Shown here: positions 1-9,400 of the stretch, one piece after another
Layout: each line of letters opens with the position of its first letter
How positions within the stretch are numbered: the stretch's first letter is position 1
Assembly: GCF_002095535.1 (NCBI RefSeq)
Contig: NZ_MLJI01000001.1
Location: 1,001,604 to 1,065,603 of the forward strand
Source of the DNA: Pantoea cypripedii
GTDB taxonomy: Bacteria > Pseudomonadota > Gammaproteobacteria > Enterobacterales > Enterobacteriaceae
DNA: 64,000 bases
Direction: 5' to 3'
Position numbers and translations under genes: made by a program
Notes under the pieces: model-generated
Told to the model about the DNA's origin: nothing
Database searches by the model: none
Seen by the model: the letters and a program-made list of their open reading frames with translations, nothing else

Positions 1-149
1 TCAGCGATACGCTGCGTGAGCAGAATGACGATATCGATCGTGATGATTTTGCCCAGCGTTTCGATGCCGATTTTATCCTGATGACCAGCGAACTGGCTGC
101 GCTGATCAGCAACCTGGTCGAAGCGTTAGGCGGCGAAGCCCAGCGTTAA
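1..149 (+). CDS. rdgC: RdgC, recombination-associated protein (C-terminal end only)
   Basis: The first bases read in frame as the last 48 residues of a protein ending GGEAQR and a TAA stop at 147-149; the rest lies before the window. The tail, with the stretch [16 protein letters not shown], matches my memory of the RdgC C-terminus. RdgC is a ring-shaped DNA-binding protein that modulates RecA activity. In E. coli rdgC lies just upstream of the sbcC/sbcD region, which is also the case here and supports the call. The identification rests on a short fragment plus gene order. Confidence 0.8.
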   Translation, partial: SDTLREQNDDIDRDDFAQRFDADFILMTSELAALISNLVEALGGEAQR

Positions 150-165
150 GGATGACATCCTCACT

Positions 166-249
166 CGTAGCGGCGTGATTTATCACGCGCCTTTTAGCCG
201 GGGCACTTTTCCTGACTGAAAAACAGCGCGATAAATCGCGCCGCTACGT
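166..249. repeat. Paired palindromic repeat, copy 1
   Basis: Two inverted units face each other: 166-191 (CGTAGCGGCGTGATTTATCACGCG) and 222-249, which reads the reverse complement (GCGCGATAAATCGCGCCGCTACG). Each unit is itself palindromic around ATTTAT/ATAAAT. The pair lies between the 3' ends of rdgC and the convergent permease gene, where it could form a large hairpin. The same unit recurs at 18885, 30614, 31294 and 41286. Confidence 0.85.
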
Positions 250-259
250 AATGTTGTTG

Positions 260-1624
260 CTATTCGCCCACCAGCATTGAATCCTGCGGGGCGTTGTCGC
301 GTTGCGCTTTCGTGGCAAGGAAGTAGACATAGCCCACCGCCATAATCGCCACAAACAGGCCGCCAATCACCGGGTTAAACCACAGCATCGCCACCAGACA
401 CACCAGCGACAGCACCAGCGCGATACCCGGCACAATCGGATAGCCCGGTGCGCGGAAGCTGCGTTCCAAATCCGGCGCGGTGCGACGAAGTTTGAACAAA
501 CTCAGCATGCTCATCAGGTACATCACAATCGCGCCAAACACCGCCATGGTGATCATGGCTGCCGTCAGGCTCATACCTTGCAGGTTAATCCAGCCGTCAC
601 TGTAAATTGCCGCAATCCCAATCAGGCCACCGGCAATAATGGCACGATGCGGCGTCTGAAAGCGTGACAGTTTCGCCAGGCTTTGCGGCAGATAACCGGC
701 ACGCGCCAGCGCAAAGAATTGACGTGAATAGCCCAGAATAATGCCGTGGAAGCTGGCAACCAGGCCGAACAGGCCGATCCACACCAGCATATGCATCCAG
801 TTAGAGTTTTCGCCGACGATCATCTTCATCGCCTGTGGCAGCGGGTCATTGATGTCCGACAGTTTGCGCCAGTCACCGGCACCGCCCGCCAGCAGCATCA
901 CGCCAATCGCTAAAACCACCAGGGTCAGAATGCCGGTGATGTAGGCTTTGGGGATGGTACGCTTCGGATCTTTCGCTTCTTCTGCTGCCATCGCCGCCCC
1001 TTCAATGGCGAGGAAGAACCAGATAGCAAACGGAATGGCGGCAAAAATGCCAGACACCGCAGGCATACCAAAATGTTCGCTGCCCGCCCAGCCGTTGGCG
1101 GCGAAATTGGCAATGCTGAAGCCGGGTGAGACCACGCCCATAAACACCAGCAGTTCCAGCACCGCCAGCACCGTAACCACCAGCTCAAACATCGCTGCCA
1201 GTTTCACGCCGAGAATATTCAGCGTCATAAACACCACATAAGCCCCGACCGCAGCGGTTTTGGGGTTGAGTTCCGGGTATTGCACATTGAGATAGGCACC
1301 AATCGCCATGGCGATGGCCGGGGGCGCGAACACGAACTCGATCAGGGTTGCCAGACCGGCAATCAGGCCACCGGTTTCACCAAAGGCGCGGCGGCTATAG
1401 GCAAACGGACCACCGGCATGCGGGATAGCGGTAGTCAGTTCGGTGAAGCTGAAAATAAAACAGGTGTACATGGTGGCGATCAGCGCCGTCGTAATGAGAA
1501 ATCCCAGCGTCCCTGCTACGCCCCAGCCGTAACTCCAGCCGAAATACTCCCCGGAAATGACCAGGCCAACCGCGATACCCCAAAGATGCAGGGTTCCCAG
1601 GGTGGGTTTGAGCTTGCTCGTCAT
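260..1624 (-). CDS. APC-family amino acid/ethanolamine permease
   Basis: A 454-residue polytopic inner-membrane protein with about twelve hydrophobic segments and the N-terminal APC signature (GLVISGEYFGWSYGWG, then the conserved FTELTTAIPHAGGPFAYSRRAFG). It resembles the ethanolamine permease branch (Eat-type) more than AroP/ProY types. The expected role is proton-coupled uptake of ethanolamine or a related amine or amino acid. The start is supported by GGGGA upstream of the ATG. It is divergent from an APH-fold kinase gene across a 263 bp region with phased GGTCAA repeats, so co-regulation is likely. The substrate is inferred from family resemblance only. Confidence 0.8.
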   Translation of the reverse strand: MTSKLKPTLGTLHLWGIAVGLVISGEYFGWSYGWGVAGTLGFLITTALIATMYTCFIFSFTELTTAIPHAGGPFAYSRRAFGETGGLIAGLATLIEFVFAPPAIAMAIGAYLNVQYPELNPKTAAVGAYVVFMTLNILGVKLAAMFELVVTVLAVLELLVFMGVVSPGFSIANFAANGWAGSEHFGMPAVSGIFAAIPFAIWFFLAIEGAAMAAEEAKDPKRTIPKAYITGILTLVVLAIGVMLLAGGAGDWRKLSDINDPLPQAMKMIVGENSNWMHMLVWIGLFGLVASFHGIILGYSRQFFALARAGYLPQSLAKLSRFQTPHRAIIAGGLIGIAAIYSDGWINLQGMSLTAAMITMAVFGAIVMYLMSMLSLFKLRRTAPDLERSFRAPGYPIVPGIALVLSLVCLVAMLWFNPVIGGLFVAIMAVGYVYFLATKAQRDNAPQDSMLVGE

Positions 1625-1758
1625 AATCTTATCCCCGTCGTTTTTGTTGAGTGCGGTAACTTCACCGCGCCGGTTTATCGTTTGCGCTACAGTGAAGGGG
1701 ATAATGCCGCTGCCTCTTACGGGAAAACTTGACGCAGGCGCAGTGAGTTTTGTCCTCC

Positions 1759-1828
1759 ACGGTCAACTCTGACGCAAGAAAAGTGCCAGATGCACGCTGC
1801 GGTCAACTTTGGGTCATCTGCGGTCAAG
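1759..1828. promoter_or_regulatory. Phased GGTCAA direct repeats in divergent promoter region
   Basis: GGTCAA occurs at 1761, 1801 and 1822, with GGTCAT at 1812. The last three are 11 and 10 bp apart and the first is 40 bp upstream, so all lie on roughly the same DNA face. The first two copies extend to CGGTCAACT. This is what a direct-repeat operator for an AraC-type activator would look like, and an AraC-family gene lies at 3042. Operator function is an inference. Confidence 0.45.
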
Positions 1829-1887
1829 CAGTCAGGACGACGTCATCCCATGCTGATAACACTGTTGTCATCCCTGGAGCCTGATGA

Positions 1888-2892
1888 ATGAGTGCCAAAC
1901 AATCCGACACCCTGACAAATGCTGAAACCACCGTGCTGGCGCAACAGGCGCTGGCTTGCTATCCCGCCGCGCTACAGGGCGAGCTGAAGCTGCTGTGCCG
2001 TTCTGAAAATGCCACCTTCCTGGTGCTGGCAGGTGGCAAACGTTATGCGTTACGTCTGCATCGCCCGGACTACCACAGCAAAGCGGATATCCAGAGCGAG
2101 TTGTTGTGGCTGGATGCGCTGCGCGACACCGGCATCATGGTGCCGGAAGCGATCCCGGCCAGTGATGGCGAAACGGTGCTGTCGCTGCGCCTGCCGGATG
2201 GCGAAGTACGCCATGCGGTGCTGTTTCACTGGATCGAGGGCGATATGCCGACCACCGATGTCGATCCCAAAGCCTTCCAGCAGCTCGGTCACATCACCGC
2301 GCGGTTGCATCAGCACAGCAAACGCTGGCAGAAACCACAGGGCTTCCAGCGCATCATCTGGGATCATCACACCATGGTGAGCGATCACAGCCATTGGGGA
2401 CGTTGGCAGGATGCCCCCAATCTGAACCCGGCCGATCATCCTGTTGTGCAACAGGCGATCGCCCGCGTGGGGCAGGAGTTACAGGATTTTGGCAAAGGTG
2501 AGGATCGTTATGGTTTGATCCATGCCGATCTGCGTCTTACCAACCTGCTGCTGCACAAAGGGGAAACCCGGGTGATCGATTTTGATGACTGCGGCCTCGG
2601 CTGGTATTTACACGATCTGGCGGCGGCGATCAGTTTTGTCGAGCATCATCCGCGCGCAGAAGAGTGGGTGGATAACTGGATCCGCGGCTACGAGCAGGTG
2701 GGGCACATCACTGATGCGGAAATGGCGCTGGTGCCCACCTTGCTGATCCAGCGTCGTATTCAACTTACCGCCTGGATGGGATCCCATGCGGAAACCGAAA
2801 TGGCGCTGAGCCTCGGGCCGCGCTGGGCCGATCATTCAGTACGGCTGTGTCATCGCTATCTGGAGAACAGCCAGCTGCCTGTCGGGGCCTGA
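1888..2892 (+). CDS. APH/choline-kinase-fold phosphotransferase
   Basis: A 334-residue cytoplasmic protein of the aminoglycoside phosphotransferase enzyme family. The kinase catalytic loop is visible as HADLRLTNLLL (about residue 212) and the metal-binding segment as VIDFDDCG some fifteen residues later. Length and motifs fit small-molecule kinases of the homoserine kinase II/hydroxylysine kinase/SrkA group rather than resistance enzymes. A GGAG site sits 8 bp before the ATG. Because it is divergent from an ethanolamine-type permease, the likely substrate is an imported amino alcohol or hydroxy-amino acid. No phospho-lyase partner is present nearby, so the pathway cannot be completed from this window. 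Confidence 0.8.
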   Translation: MSAKQSDTLTNAETTVLAQQALACYPAALQGELKLLCRSENATFLVLAGGKRYALRLHRPDYHSKADIQSELLWLDALRDTGIMVPEAIPASDGETVLSLRLPDGEVRHAVLFHWIEGDMPTTDVDPKAFQQLGHITARLHQHSKRWQKPQGFQRIIWDHHTMVSDHSHWGRWQDAPNLNPADHPVVQQAIARVGQELQDFGKGEDRYGLIHADLRLTNLLLHKGETRVIDFDDCGLGWYLHDLAAAISFVEHHPRAEEWVDNWIRGYEQVGHITDAEMALVPTLLIQRRIQLTAWMGSHAETEMALSLGPRWADHSVRLCHRYLENSQLPVGA

Positions 2893-3041
2893 TGCACCAT
2901 CAGCGGGCGTGGCTGCGCTGTTACGGTGCTCGCCGCGTCCGCTATCCACCCTAATCGCCTCTTTTTCTGCGTTGCCCGCCTGGTACGAAAATTGCTGGAT
3001 ACGGTAATTCGATTCACTCCTGCGTATCCTGTGAGGTCAGC

Positions 3042-4109
3042 ATGAATTCACTGATGAGACAGCCCGAGGCGTTCAACGCCTTGTCAGCGCATGCCAGTGC
3101 CAGTAACCGTGGCGTGCTGGCGGCAGCGGCCACTGGCCTGAGCGACTTCATTACCGGTAAAGGCGGTGATGTGGATCGCATCTTTGGCATCAGCGGCATT
3201 GATTCAGAATTGCTCGCCAGCCCAACCCTCAGTCTGGGTCTGGTTAACTATTGTCGCGTGATGGAAGAAGCGGCGCGACATTCCGGTTTTGATAACTTCG
3301 GTTTGCACTACGGCAGGCAGTTCAAACCGCAGTCATTAGGCCTGATTGGCTACATCGGCCTATGTTCGCCCACGCTGGAGCAGGCGCTGCACAACGTGGT
3401 GAATGCTTTTCCGTGGCACCAGCACGACACCCTGACGCGCCTGGTGGACAAAGGCGACTGCTGGCGGCTGGATTATCAGGTACGTCACGGGGCAATTCTG
3501 TCGCGTCGGCAGGATGCGGAGCTGACGCTCGGCATGTTTCTCAATCTGATCCGTCATGTGGCAGGGAAAAACTGGGCACCGCGCGAAGTTCACTTCGAGC
3601 ATCCGCGCCCGGAGCAGTGGCATGAGCACTGCAAAGTTTTCGATGCGCCGGTGTGGTTCGAACAACCCTTCAACTCGTTATTGATCCCGAAACGCGATCT
3701 GTTACGTACCATGCCGGAACAGGATCCGATGCTGCTGATGGTGATGCAGGATGCTATCCGCCGTCTCAACAGCAGCGCCAGCCAGCAGAGCGTGGTGGAG
3801 CAGGCGCGTTCGCAGGTCAATCTGTCGCTGATTCAGGGCGAACCGGTGCTGGAGGAAATTGCCGACAAAATGGGGCTGTCGAGCTGGTCGTTACAGCGCC
3901 GTTTACGCGAAGAGGGCATCAGTTTCACCGCGCTGGTGGACAAGGTACGGTGCGAAATGGCCACCCATTATCTGCAACAGAAACAGCTGCCGATTTCCGA
4001 AATGGCGCTGTTGCTGGGGTATTCCGAAGTGAGCGCGTTTTCACGCGCGTTTCGTCGCTGGTTTGGTATCAGTCCGCGCCAATGGCGGCAAGATGGACTG
4101 GTAAATTAA
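3042..4109 (+). CDS. AraC-family transcriptional regulator (OruR-like N-terminus)
   Basis: A 355-residue regulator. Residues about 30-215 resemble the arabinose-binding-like N-terminal domain found in OruR-type AraC proteins (FGLHYGRQFKPQSLGLIGYI, then CSPTLEQAL). The C-terminal 90 residues hold the two helix-turn-helix units, including LEEIADKMGLSSWSLQRRL and the family signature SAFSRAFRRWFGISPRQWR. It follows the kinase gene by 149 bp on the same strand and probably controls the permease/kinase pair, by analogy with other amine-utilisation regulators. Its last 41 bp overlap the 3' end of the convergent lipoprotein gene. Confidence 0.85.
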   Translation: MNSLMRQPEAFNALSAHASASNRGVLAAAATGLSDFITGKGGDVDRIFGISGIDSELLASPTLSLGLVNYCRVMEEAARHSGFDNFGLHYGRQFKPQSLGLIGYIGLCSPTLEQALHNVVNAFPWHQHDTLTRLVDKGDCWRLDYQVRHGAILSRRQDAELTLGMFLNLIRHVAGKNWAPREVHFEHPRPEQWHEHCKVFDAPVWFEQPFNSLLIPKRDLLRTMPEQDPMLLMVMQDAIRRLNSSASQQSVVEQARSQVNLSLIQGEPVLEEIADKMGLSSWSLQRRLREEGISFTALVDKVRCEMATHYLQQKQLPISEMALLLGYSEVSAFSRAFRRWFGISPRQWRQDGLVN

Positions 4110-4497
4110 CCTGCTGCGGCGCAAAGCCAAACCACGCTGGCTGCCCACGATCGGGTGGCGGCGGTAATCCTTTCGACTGACCAATCAACTGCCAGGCACG
4201 CAGACACAGCGGCTCATCGCCCTGGGTCTGGGTGACGGCATAGCGCCCGCTTTTTTCCCACTCCAGCCGCACCAGGCAACGCTGACCCGCATAATGACTG
4301 GCATCGCGGAAATCATGTACCAGCTTCAACTGCATTTCATCAGCCCATTTGCAGGATGCACTCGTGGGTGACTTATCCGGCTGGCAGACATTGCTCGCCT
4401 CATCCCGTTGTTGTGATGAGGAATTCTGACAGGCGCTCAGCACCACCCCAATGGTTAGCAGGCCCAATAGTCCCGCCATTCTATTAATTAAATTCAT
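4069..4497 (-). CDS. Lipoprotein with TolA C-terminal-like domain
   Basis: A 142-residue predicted lipoprotein: an N-terminal hydrophobic segment ends in the lipobox VLSAC with Cys23. Residues about 65-130 match the layout of TolA domain III: SHYAGQRC, then 23 residues to the second Cys (74 and 98), then LPPPPDRGQPAWFGF in place of TolA's IPKPPSQAVYEVF. In TolA this domain sits in the periplasm and contacts Pal/TolB. Here it lacks the long helical arm and is instead lipid-anchored. Cys38 and Cys49 may form a second disulfide. Function unknown; a role in envelope integrity is an inference. Confidence 0.75.
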   Translation of the reverse strand: MNLINRMAGLLGLLTIGVVLSACQNSSSQQRDEASNVCQPDKSPTSASCKWADEMQLKLVHDFRDASHYAGQRCLVRLEWEKSGRYAVTQTQGDEPLCLRAWQLIGQSKGLPPPPDRGQPAWFGFAPQQVNLPVHLAAIGAD

Positions 4498-4648
4498 TAA
4501 TATGCCGTTGTTAACCCTAAAGATCTGATTGTGCCCTGCCGACAGTCTACAGACCGACTCTCTGAATGCTATGGCAATCGTCTTACTGTCGGAAAAACCA
4601 GAATTTGCCGCCCCGTGCGGTTTTCTCTTCTTTATTCATGGATCTGAA

Positions 4649-5326
4649 ATGCAAAAAAAATATGCCTTCGCGGCACTCTCCTTGTTATCGGCAGCGCTGC
4701 TGAGTGGCTGTGCCACTGAGTCTTCGCGCGCCATTGAAGCCCCGCAGGTGCGGGCCGCCAGCCAACCGGCGTACCAGGGCGTGCGTAGCCCGATTGCAGT
4801 AGGTCAGTTTGATAACCGTTCGTCGTATATGAACGGCATCTTCTCTGATGGTGTGGATCGTCTGGGTAATCAGTCAAAAACCATTTTGATCACCCATTTG
4901 CAGCAGACCGGGCGTTTCAACGTGCTGGAACGCAGCAACCTGAAAGAGCTGCAGCAGGAAGCGAACTTTAAGCACAGCCAGCAAAACATCAAAGGGGCCA
5001 ACTATATCGTCACCGGCGATATCACCGAGTTTGGTCGCAAAGAAGTGGGTGATCAGCAGCTGTGGGGCATTCTGGGTCGCGGTAAAACTCAGGTTGCTTA
5101 CGCTAAGGTCAACCTCAATGTGGTCGACGTCAACACCTCAGAAGTGGTTTACAGCGCGCAGGGCGCGGGCGAATACCAGCTTTCCGCACGCGAAGTGATT
5201 GGTTTTGGCGGCACCGCCAGCTACGACTCGACGCTGAACGGCAAAGTGATGGATCTGGCGATCCGTGAAGCAGTCGATCATCTGGTTGACGGCATTACCA
5301 GCGGCGCATGGCGTCCGGCGAAATAA
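4649..5326 (+). CDS. CsgG/HfaB-family lipoprotein
   Basis: A 225-residue lipoprotein with signal peptide and lipobox LLSGC (Cys21). The body has CsgG-like features: IAVGQFDNRS, a LITHLQQTGRFNVLERSNL segment and GANYIVTGDITEFG. CsgG forms an outer-membrane secretion pore for curli, but curli genes are absent here. The reading frame extends upstream to 4529, but the signal peptide fixes the start at 4649. It is first of a tight three-gene lipoprotein operon (next gene 11 bp downstream), so it probably acts in one envelope complex with the DUF4810 and DUF799 proteins. Confidence 0.85.
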   Translation: MQKKYAFAALSLLSAALLSGCATESSRAIEAPQVRAASQPAYQGVRSPIAVGQFDNRSSYMNGIFSDGVDRLGNQSKTILITHLQQTGRFNVLERSNLKELQQEANFKHSQQNIKGANYIVTGDITEFGRKEVGDQQLWGILGRGKTQVAYAKVNLNVVDVNTSEVVYSAQGAGEYQLSAREVIGFGGTASYDSTLNGKVMDLAIREAVDHLVDGITSGAWRPAK

Positions 5327-5337
5327 GGATATCCCCG

Positions 5338-5697
5338 ATGAAATTGATCAAACTGAGTGCCGCGCTGATTGCTGCGGGCGTGCTGGCAGGCTGTGCACCG
5401 AAAGGGCCGGAACCGATTTACTACTGGGGCGACTACCAGCAGCAGATTTATAGCTACTACCAGAAAGATAAAGATCCGATGCAGCAGATTGATGCGCTGA
5501 ATCTGGATATCGAAAAAGCCCGTTCGGTGAATAAACCGGTTGCCCCAGGTCTGCATGCGCAGCTGGGCCTGCTGTATGCCCAGACCGGCCAGACGGATAA
5601 AGCGTTCAGCCAGTTTGCTGCGGAGAAGCAGCAATTCCCGGAATCCGCCCCGTATATGGATTTTCTGATGAGTAAGAAAAAAGGAGCAACCCAGTGA
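5338..5697 (+). CDS. DUF4810 family lipoprotein
   Basis: A 119-residue lipoprotein with lipobox VLAGC (Cys19). The mature part begins with a tyrosine-rich stretch (PIYYWGDYQQQIYSYYQ) and ends in a TPR-like helix pair (HAQLGLLYAQTGQTDKAF). This matches the DUF4810 family, which usually sits between a CsgG-like and a DUF799 lipoprotein, as here. It ends in a GTGA overlap with the next gene, so translation is probably coupled. Molecular role unknown. Confidence 0.85.
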   Translation: MKLIKLSAALIAAGVLAGCAPKGPEPIYYWGDYQQQIYSYYQKDKDPMQQIDALNLDIEKARSVNKPVAPGLHAQLGLLYAQTGQTDKAFSQFAAEKQQFPESAPYMDFLMSKKKGATQ

Positions 5698-6350
5698 ACA
5701 AACTGATTGCAGGCTTCGCGGTTCTTACTGCGTTGCTGCTGACCGGCTGTGCGCCGCATAAAAAACCTTATGATTACAGCGCGTTTCGTGCCAGCAAACC
5801 GGCTTCGATTCTGGTGCTGCCAGCGGAAAACAAAGCGCCGGACGTCAATGCCGCGCACAGCTTCACTTCGCTGGTGACGCAGCCCCTGGCGGAAGCGGGT
5901 TATTACGTGTTCCCGGTGGCAGTGGTGGAAGAGACGTTCCAGCAGAACGGTCTGACCAATGGTCATGATATTCAGGCGGTAAGTACCCAGCGCCTGCACG
6001 ATATTTTCCATGCTGACAGCGCACTGTATATTTCGATTACCGATTACGGTACCAGCTATTTAGTGGTGGACAGCAACACGAAGGTATCGGCATCGGCGCG
6101 TCTGGTGGATCTGCGTACCGGTAAGGAACTGTGGCAGGGCAGCGCCACTGCCAATGACGGCGAGAATGGTAACAACAATAACGGTAGCATCATCGGCATC
6201 CTGGTGTCGGCGGCGGTGAAACAAATCGCCAATAATGTCACCGATAAAGCGCACACCATTGCTGGTGTGACCAGCGCACGTTTGCTGGCGCAAAACGAAG
6301 ATGGCGGCCTGCTGGCGGGACCGCGTCGTCCGGTAACGGCAGCGCGTTAA
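5694..6350 (+). CDS. DUF799 (GNA1162-family) lipoprotein
   Basis: A 218-residue lipoprotein with lipobox LLTGC (Cys19) and the DUF799 pattern: ASILVLPAENKAPDVNAA near the N-terminus, SFTSLVTQPLAEAGYYVFPV, then DSALYISITDYGTSY. The meningococcal surface protein GNA1162 belongs to this family. The GTG start overlaps the DUF4810 stop by 4 bp and has AAGGAG upstream. The fold is thought to resemble TolB-like periplasmic nucleators. Together with its two upstream neighbours it forms a conserved set of unknown function. Confidence 0.85.
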   Translation: MNKLIAGFAVLTALLLTGCAPHKKPYDYSAFRASKPASILVLPAENKAPDVNAAHSFTSLVTQPLAEAGYYVFPVAVVEETFQQNGLTNGHDIQAVSTQRLHDIFHADSALYISITDYGTSYLVVDSNTKVSASARLVDLRTGKELWQGSATANDGENGNNNNGSIIGILVSAAVKQIANNVTDKAHTIAGVTSARLLAQNEDGGLLAGPRRPVTAAR

Positions 6351-6361
6351 GTGATCGCAAA

Positions 6362-6385
6362 GGGAGCGGGGTAACCGCTCCCTTC
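6362..6385. terminator. Hairpin between convergent operons
   Basis: GGGAGCGG and CCGCTCCC flank a GGTAA-type loop in the 60 bp between the lipoprotein operon and sbcC. A short T-run follows on the minus strand (CCCTTTGC) and a weak one on the plus strand. It may serve both directions, with modest strength. Confidence 0.6.
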
Positions 6386-6410
6386 CACACGAAAATCACG
6401 TCGCGACGGC

Positions 6411-9400
6411 TTATTCCCCTGGCAACTCCAGCTTGCTGTAACCCAGCCCGTTCATCTTACGCACCTTGATCTGCACTGGAATGCGTTCTTTCATCGCTTC
6501 CACATGGCTGATCACGCCGATGGTTTTGCCACTGGCATTTAGCGCATCCAGCGCATCGAGCGCGGCATCCAGCGTCTCGGCATCCAGCGTGCCGAAGCCT
6601 TCATCGAGAAATAACGATTCAATGCGCGTTTTATGGCTGACCAGATCGGACAGGGCCAGCGCCAGTGCCAGACTCACCAGAAAACTCTCGCCGCCTGACA
6701 GGGTACGGGTATCGCGGGTGGCATCGGCCTGCCAGGTATCCACCACATCCAGCTCCAGCTCATCGCTGGCGCGGCGTTGCAGCAAATAACGGCCATGCAG
6801 ACGATCGAGCTGACGATTCGCCAGCCACACCAGATGATCGAGCGTCAGACCCTGCGCGAAACGGCGGAATTTGTCACCCTTGGCTGAGCCAATTAACTCA
6901 TTGAGCTGGCTCCACTGTTGCAGCTCTGCTTCGTTGTCGCTGATTTGGCTCAACAGGGAATGCTGCTGCTGACGCAGATTGGCGTCACTTTGCAATTGTT
7001 GCTGTGCCTCGCCCTGATGGCGGGCATTGTCGCGCAGCGCCATACGCAGGTTTTCAAGCCTCGCATCAATATCCGCCGCCATCTCATCGCTCAGCGCTGC
7101 CGGGCGCTGCTGCTGGTGCGCGCTTAGCCGCTGTTCCAGCTGCTGGGTCAGGGTAATTTGCTGCTGCCGTTGTTGCTCCAGCGCCTGTAAATGCTGACGC
7201 AGTTGCAGCGCCTGATGCTCGTCGAGCAGCGCTGCCCGCAGTGCCGACTCGTCGGCGAAATCACTTTTCTGCAATGCACTGAGGAAGGTGCTTTCGGCGT
7301 CCTGTACCCGCGTGCTCAGCGTTTGCTGTTGCTGGTCGATTTGCGCTCGTTGCCCATTCAGGCTATGCAGCGTGCTTTGTGCCTGCTGCCAGGCCTGCAA
7401 CTGCTGCGCCAGCTCCCGTTCACACTGCTGCATCAATTGCTGCTGCGCCTGGCGCTCGGCCTGTACCTGACGATCGCCAAACAGCTGCTGGCGTTGCTGC
7501 TGCTGTTCTGTCCGTTGCTGCTGTAGCCCGCTCAGTCCTTGTTGCAGGGTGTCCAGCCGCTGTTGTTCACGCGCATGGTTTTGTTGCAGGTTATGGTATT
7601 CACTGTCGGCTGTGGCGCGCTGCGGTTGCAGGGTAGTGAGTAACCGCTCACTCTCCTGCCATTTTTGCCAGCGCTGTTGCAACGCCGCCAGCCAGCTGGC
7701 GCGGCTATCACGGGCGGGCAGGGTGAGTTGATGCGGTGCCAGCTGCTGTTCAAGTTGCTGGCTTAATTGCTGCCAGGCCGCGCGCTCAGTTTCGCTGCGC
7801 TGGCTGAGATCGTTCAATGTCTGCTGGACGCTGGTAATCTGCTGCTGCGCCAGCTGCTGCTGTTGCAGATGTTCCAGCCATTCCCGTAGCTGGTTTTCCT
7901 GCTGATCCTGCTGCTGTTGCCAGCAGGTAACTTCATCCTGCTGCTCCAACGCAAAGGTGAGCGCCAACTCACCGATCAGTCGTTGCCACTGCTCAGTCAA
8001 GGTGGTGATTTGCTGCCCGATATCCTTGAGTTCCTGCTGCAACGCCTGCTGTTGCAGCAGCGACAGGCGTTGTTGCTCACCTTTAGCGGTGCCGGATTCC
8101 TTTAACTGAGTTTCCTGAGTTTGCAGTGCGACAAGCCGCTGCTGATTTTCACCGGGTTCCAGCTGCCGATATTCTTCGATAGCCGGATGCTGACAGGAGC
8201 CGCACAGCGGGCAGGGTTGGTCCGGCTGTAACCGGGCGCGTTCATCCGCCAGCCGGGCGATAGCGAGTTCCAAATCACAGATTTTCTGCACATCAATTCG
8301 CGCTTGATTGATGCGCTTCCACTCCTCGCGCAGCGCCTGTAAAACCTGTTCTTCCGCGTGATATTGCTGGGTTAACGCGTGCAGTTTCTGCTGGCGTTGT
8401 TGCTGTTGTGGCTGGAGCGAACGCCACTGCGCAGCCAGCAAGGATAGCTGCTGACGGGATGCACGCTGTGCCTGATGCTGTGTCAGCGCATCACGCACCT
8501 GACTGATATCATGTTGTGTCCCCAGCTCTGCCACTGGCTGCGCCGCATGCTGGCGGGCAGAGAAGGCTTGCTGTAGCTGGTCGAGCTGCTGTCGCTGCTG
8601 CTGCTGCTGGTTGCTCAACTGGGCGATTGCCTGCTCGCGCTCATCCAGTCGCGCAATGTCAGATTGCCAGCGCGACAGATGCTCGCCCCAGTCGGCGACA
8701 CCAGCCTGTGCAGCTCGCCACTGCTGCTGCTCATCCCAGATCTGTTGTAAGCGTTCACTCTCCTGTTGCTGCTGGCTGAGTGCGGTTGCGCTTTGTTGCA
8801 GCAGCTGTTGCTGCTGGGCTAGCTGACGTTGTTGCTCGGTGATCTGCTGTTGCAGGGTGGCGATTTGTTGATCAAGCGGGATGACCTGCTCTGTCAGCAA
8901 GGTTTCCAGTTGCTGTTGTCCGGCCTGCGCCTGATCTCGCGCTTGCTGAGCCGCCTGATAACGCACTTCACCCTGCTGCTGAGCGCCGAGCGCCTGTTGC
9001 TGCTGCTCCAGTAACTGCTGTGATTGCTGCGTCAGTGCCGCCAGTTCCTGGCGCAACTGTTCCCGCTGTTGCAGCTTATCGCGCAGTTTTTCCGCCGGTT
9101 CGGCGCGTGCCAGTCGCTGGCGTTCCGGTTCCGCCTGCTGCCAGGCACTTTCTGCGTTTTGCAGCGCCTGTTGCGCCTGCTGCTGCTCATTGCCCAATTG
9201 CCGGGACTGAGTTAACCACTGCTGCTGTTGCTGGGTGGCGGTTAGCTGCTGGTTGAGCGCCAGTTCGCTGGCGCTGAGTTGTTCCAGTTGCGTGGTCAGC
9301 TCTGCCCGCCGGGCGTCATCCAGCAGCACCATGCCACCGGCACGGGCGCGCAGGGTATCCAGATCGGTGCGCGCGGTTTTGTAACGCTCAAAAATCTGCA

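Noticed and set aside
8590..8620. CTG triplet runs resembling a tandem repeat or CRISPR
   Set aside because: The runs are short, lack spacers and simply encode glutamine on the other strand.
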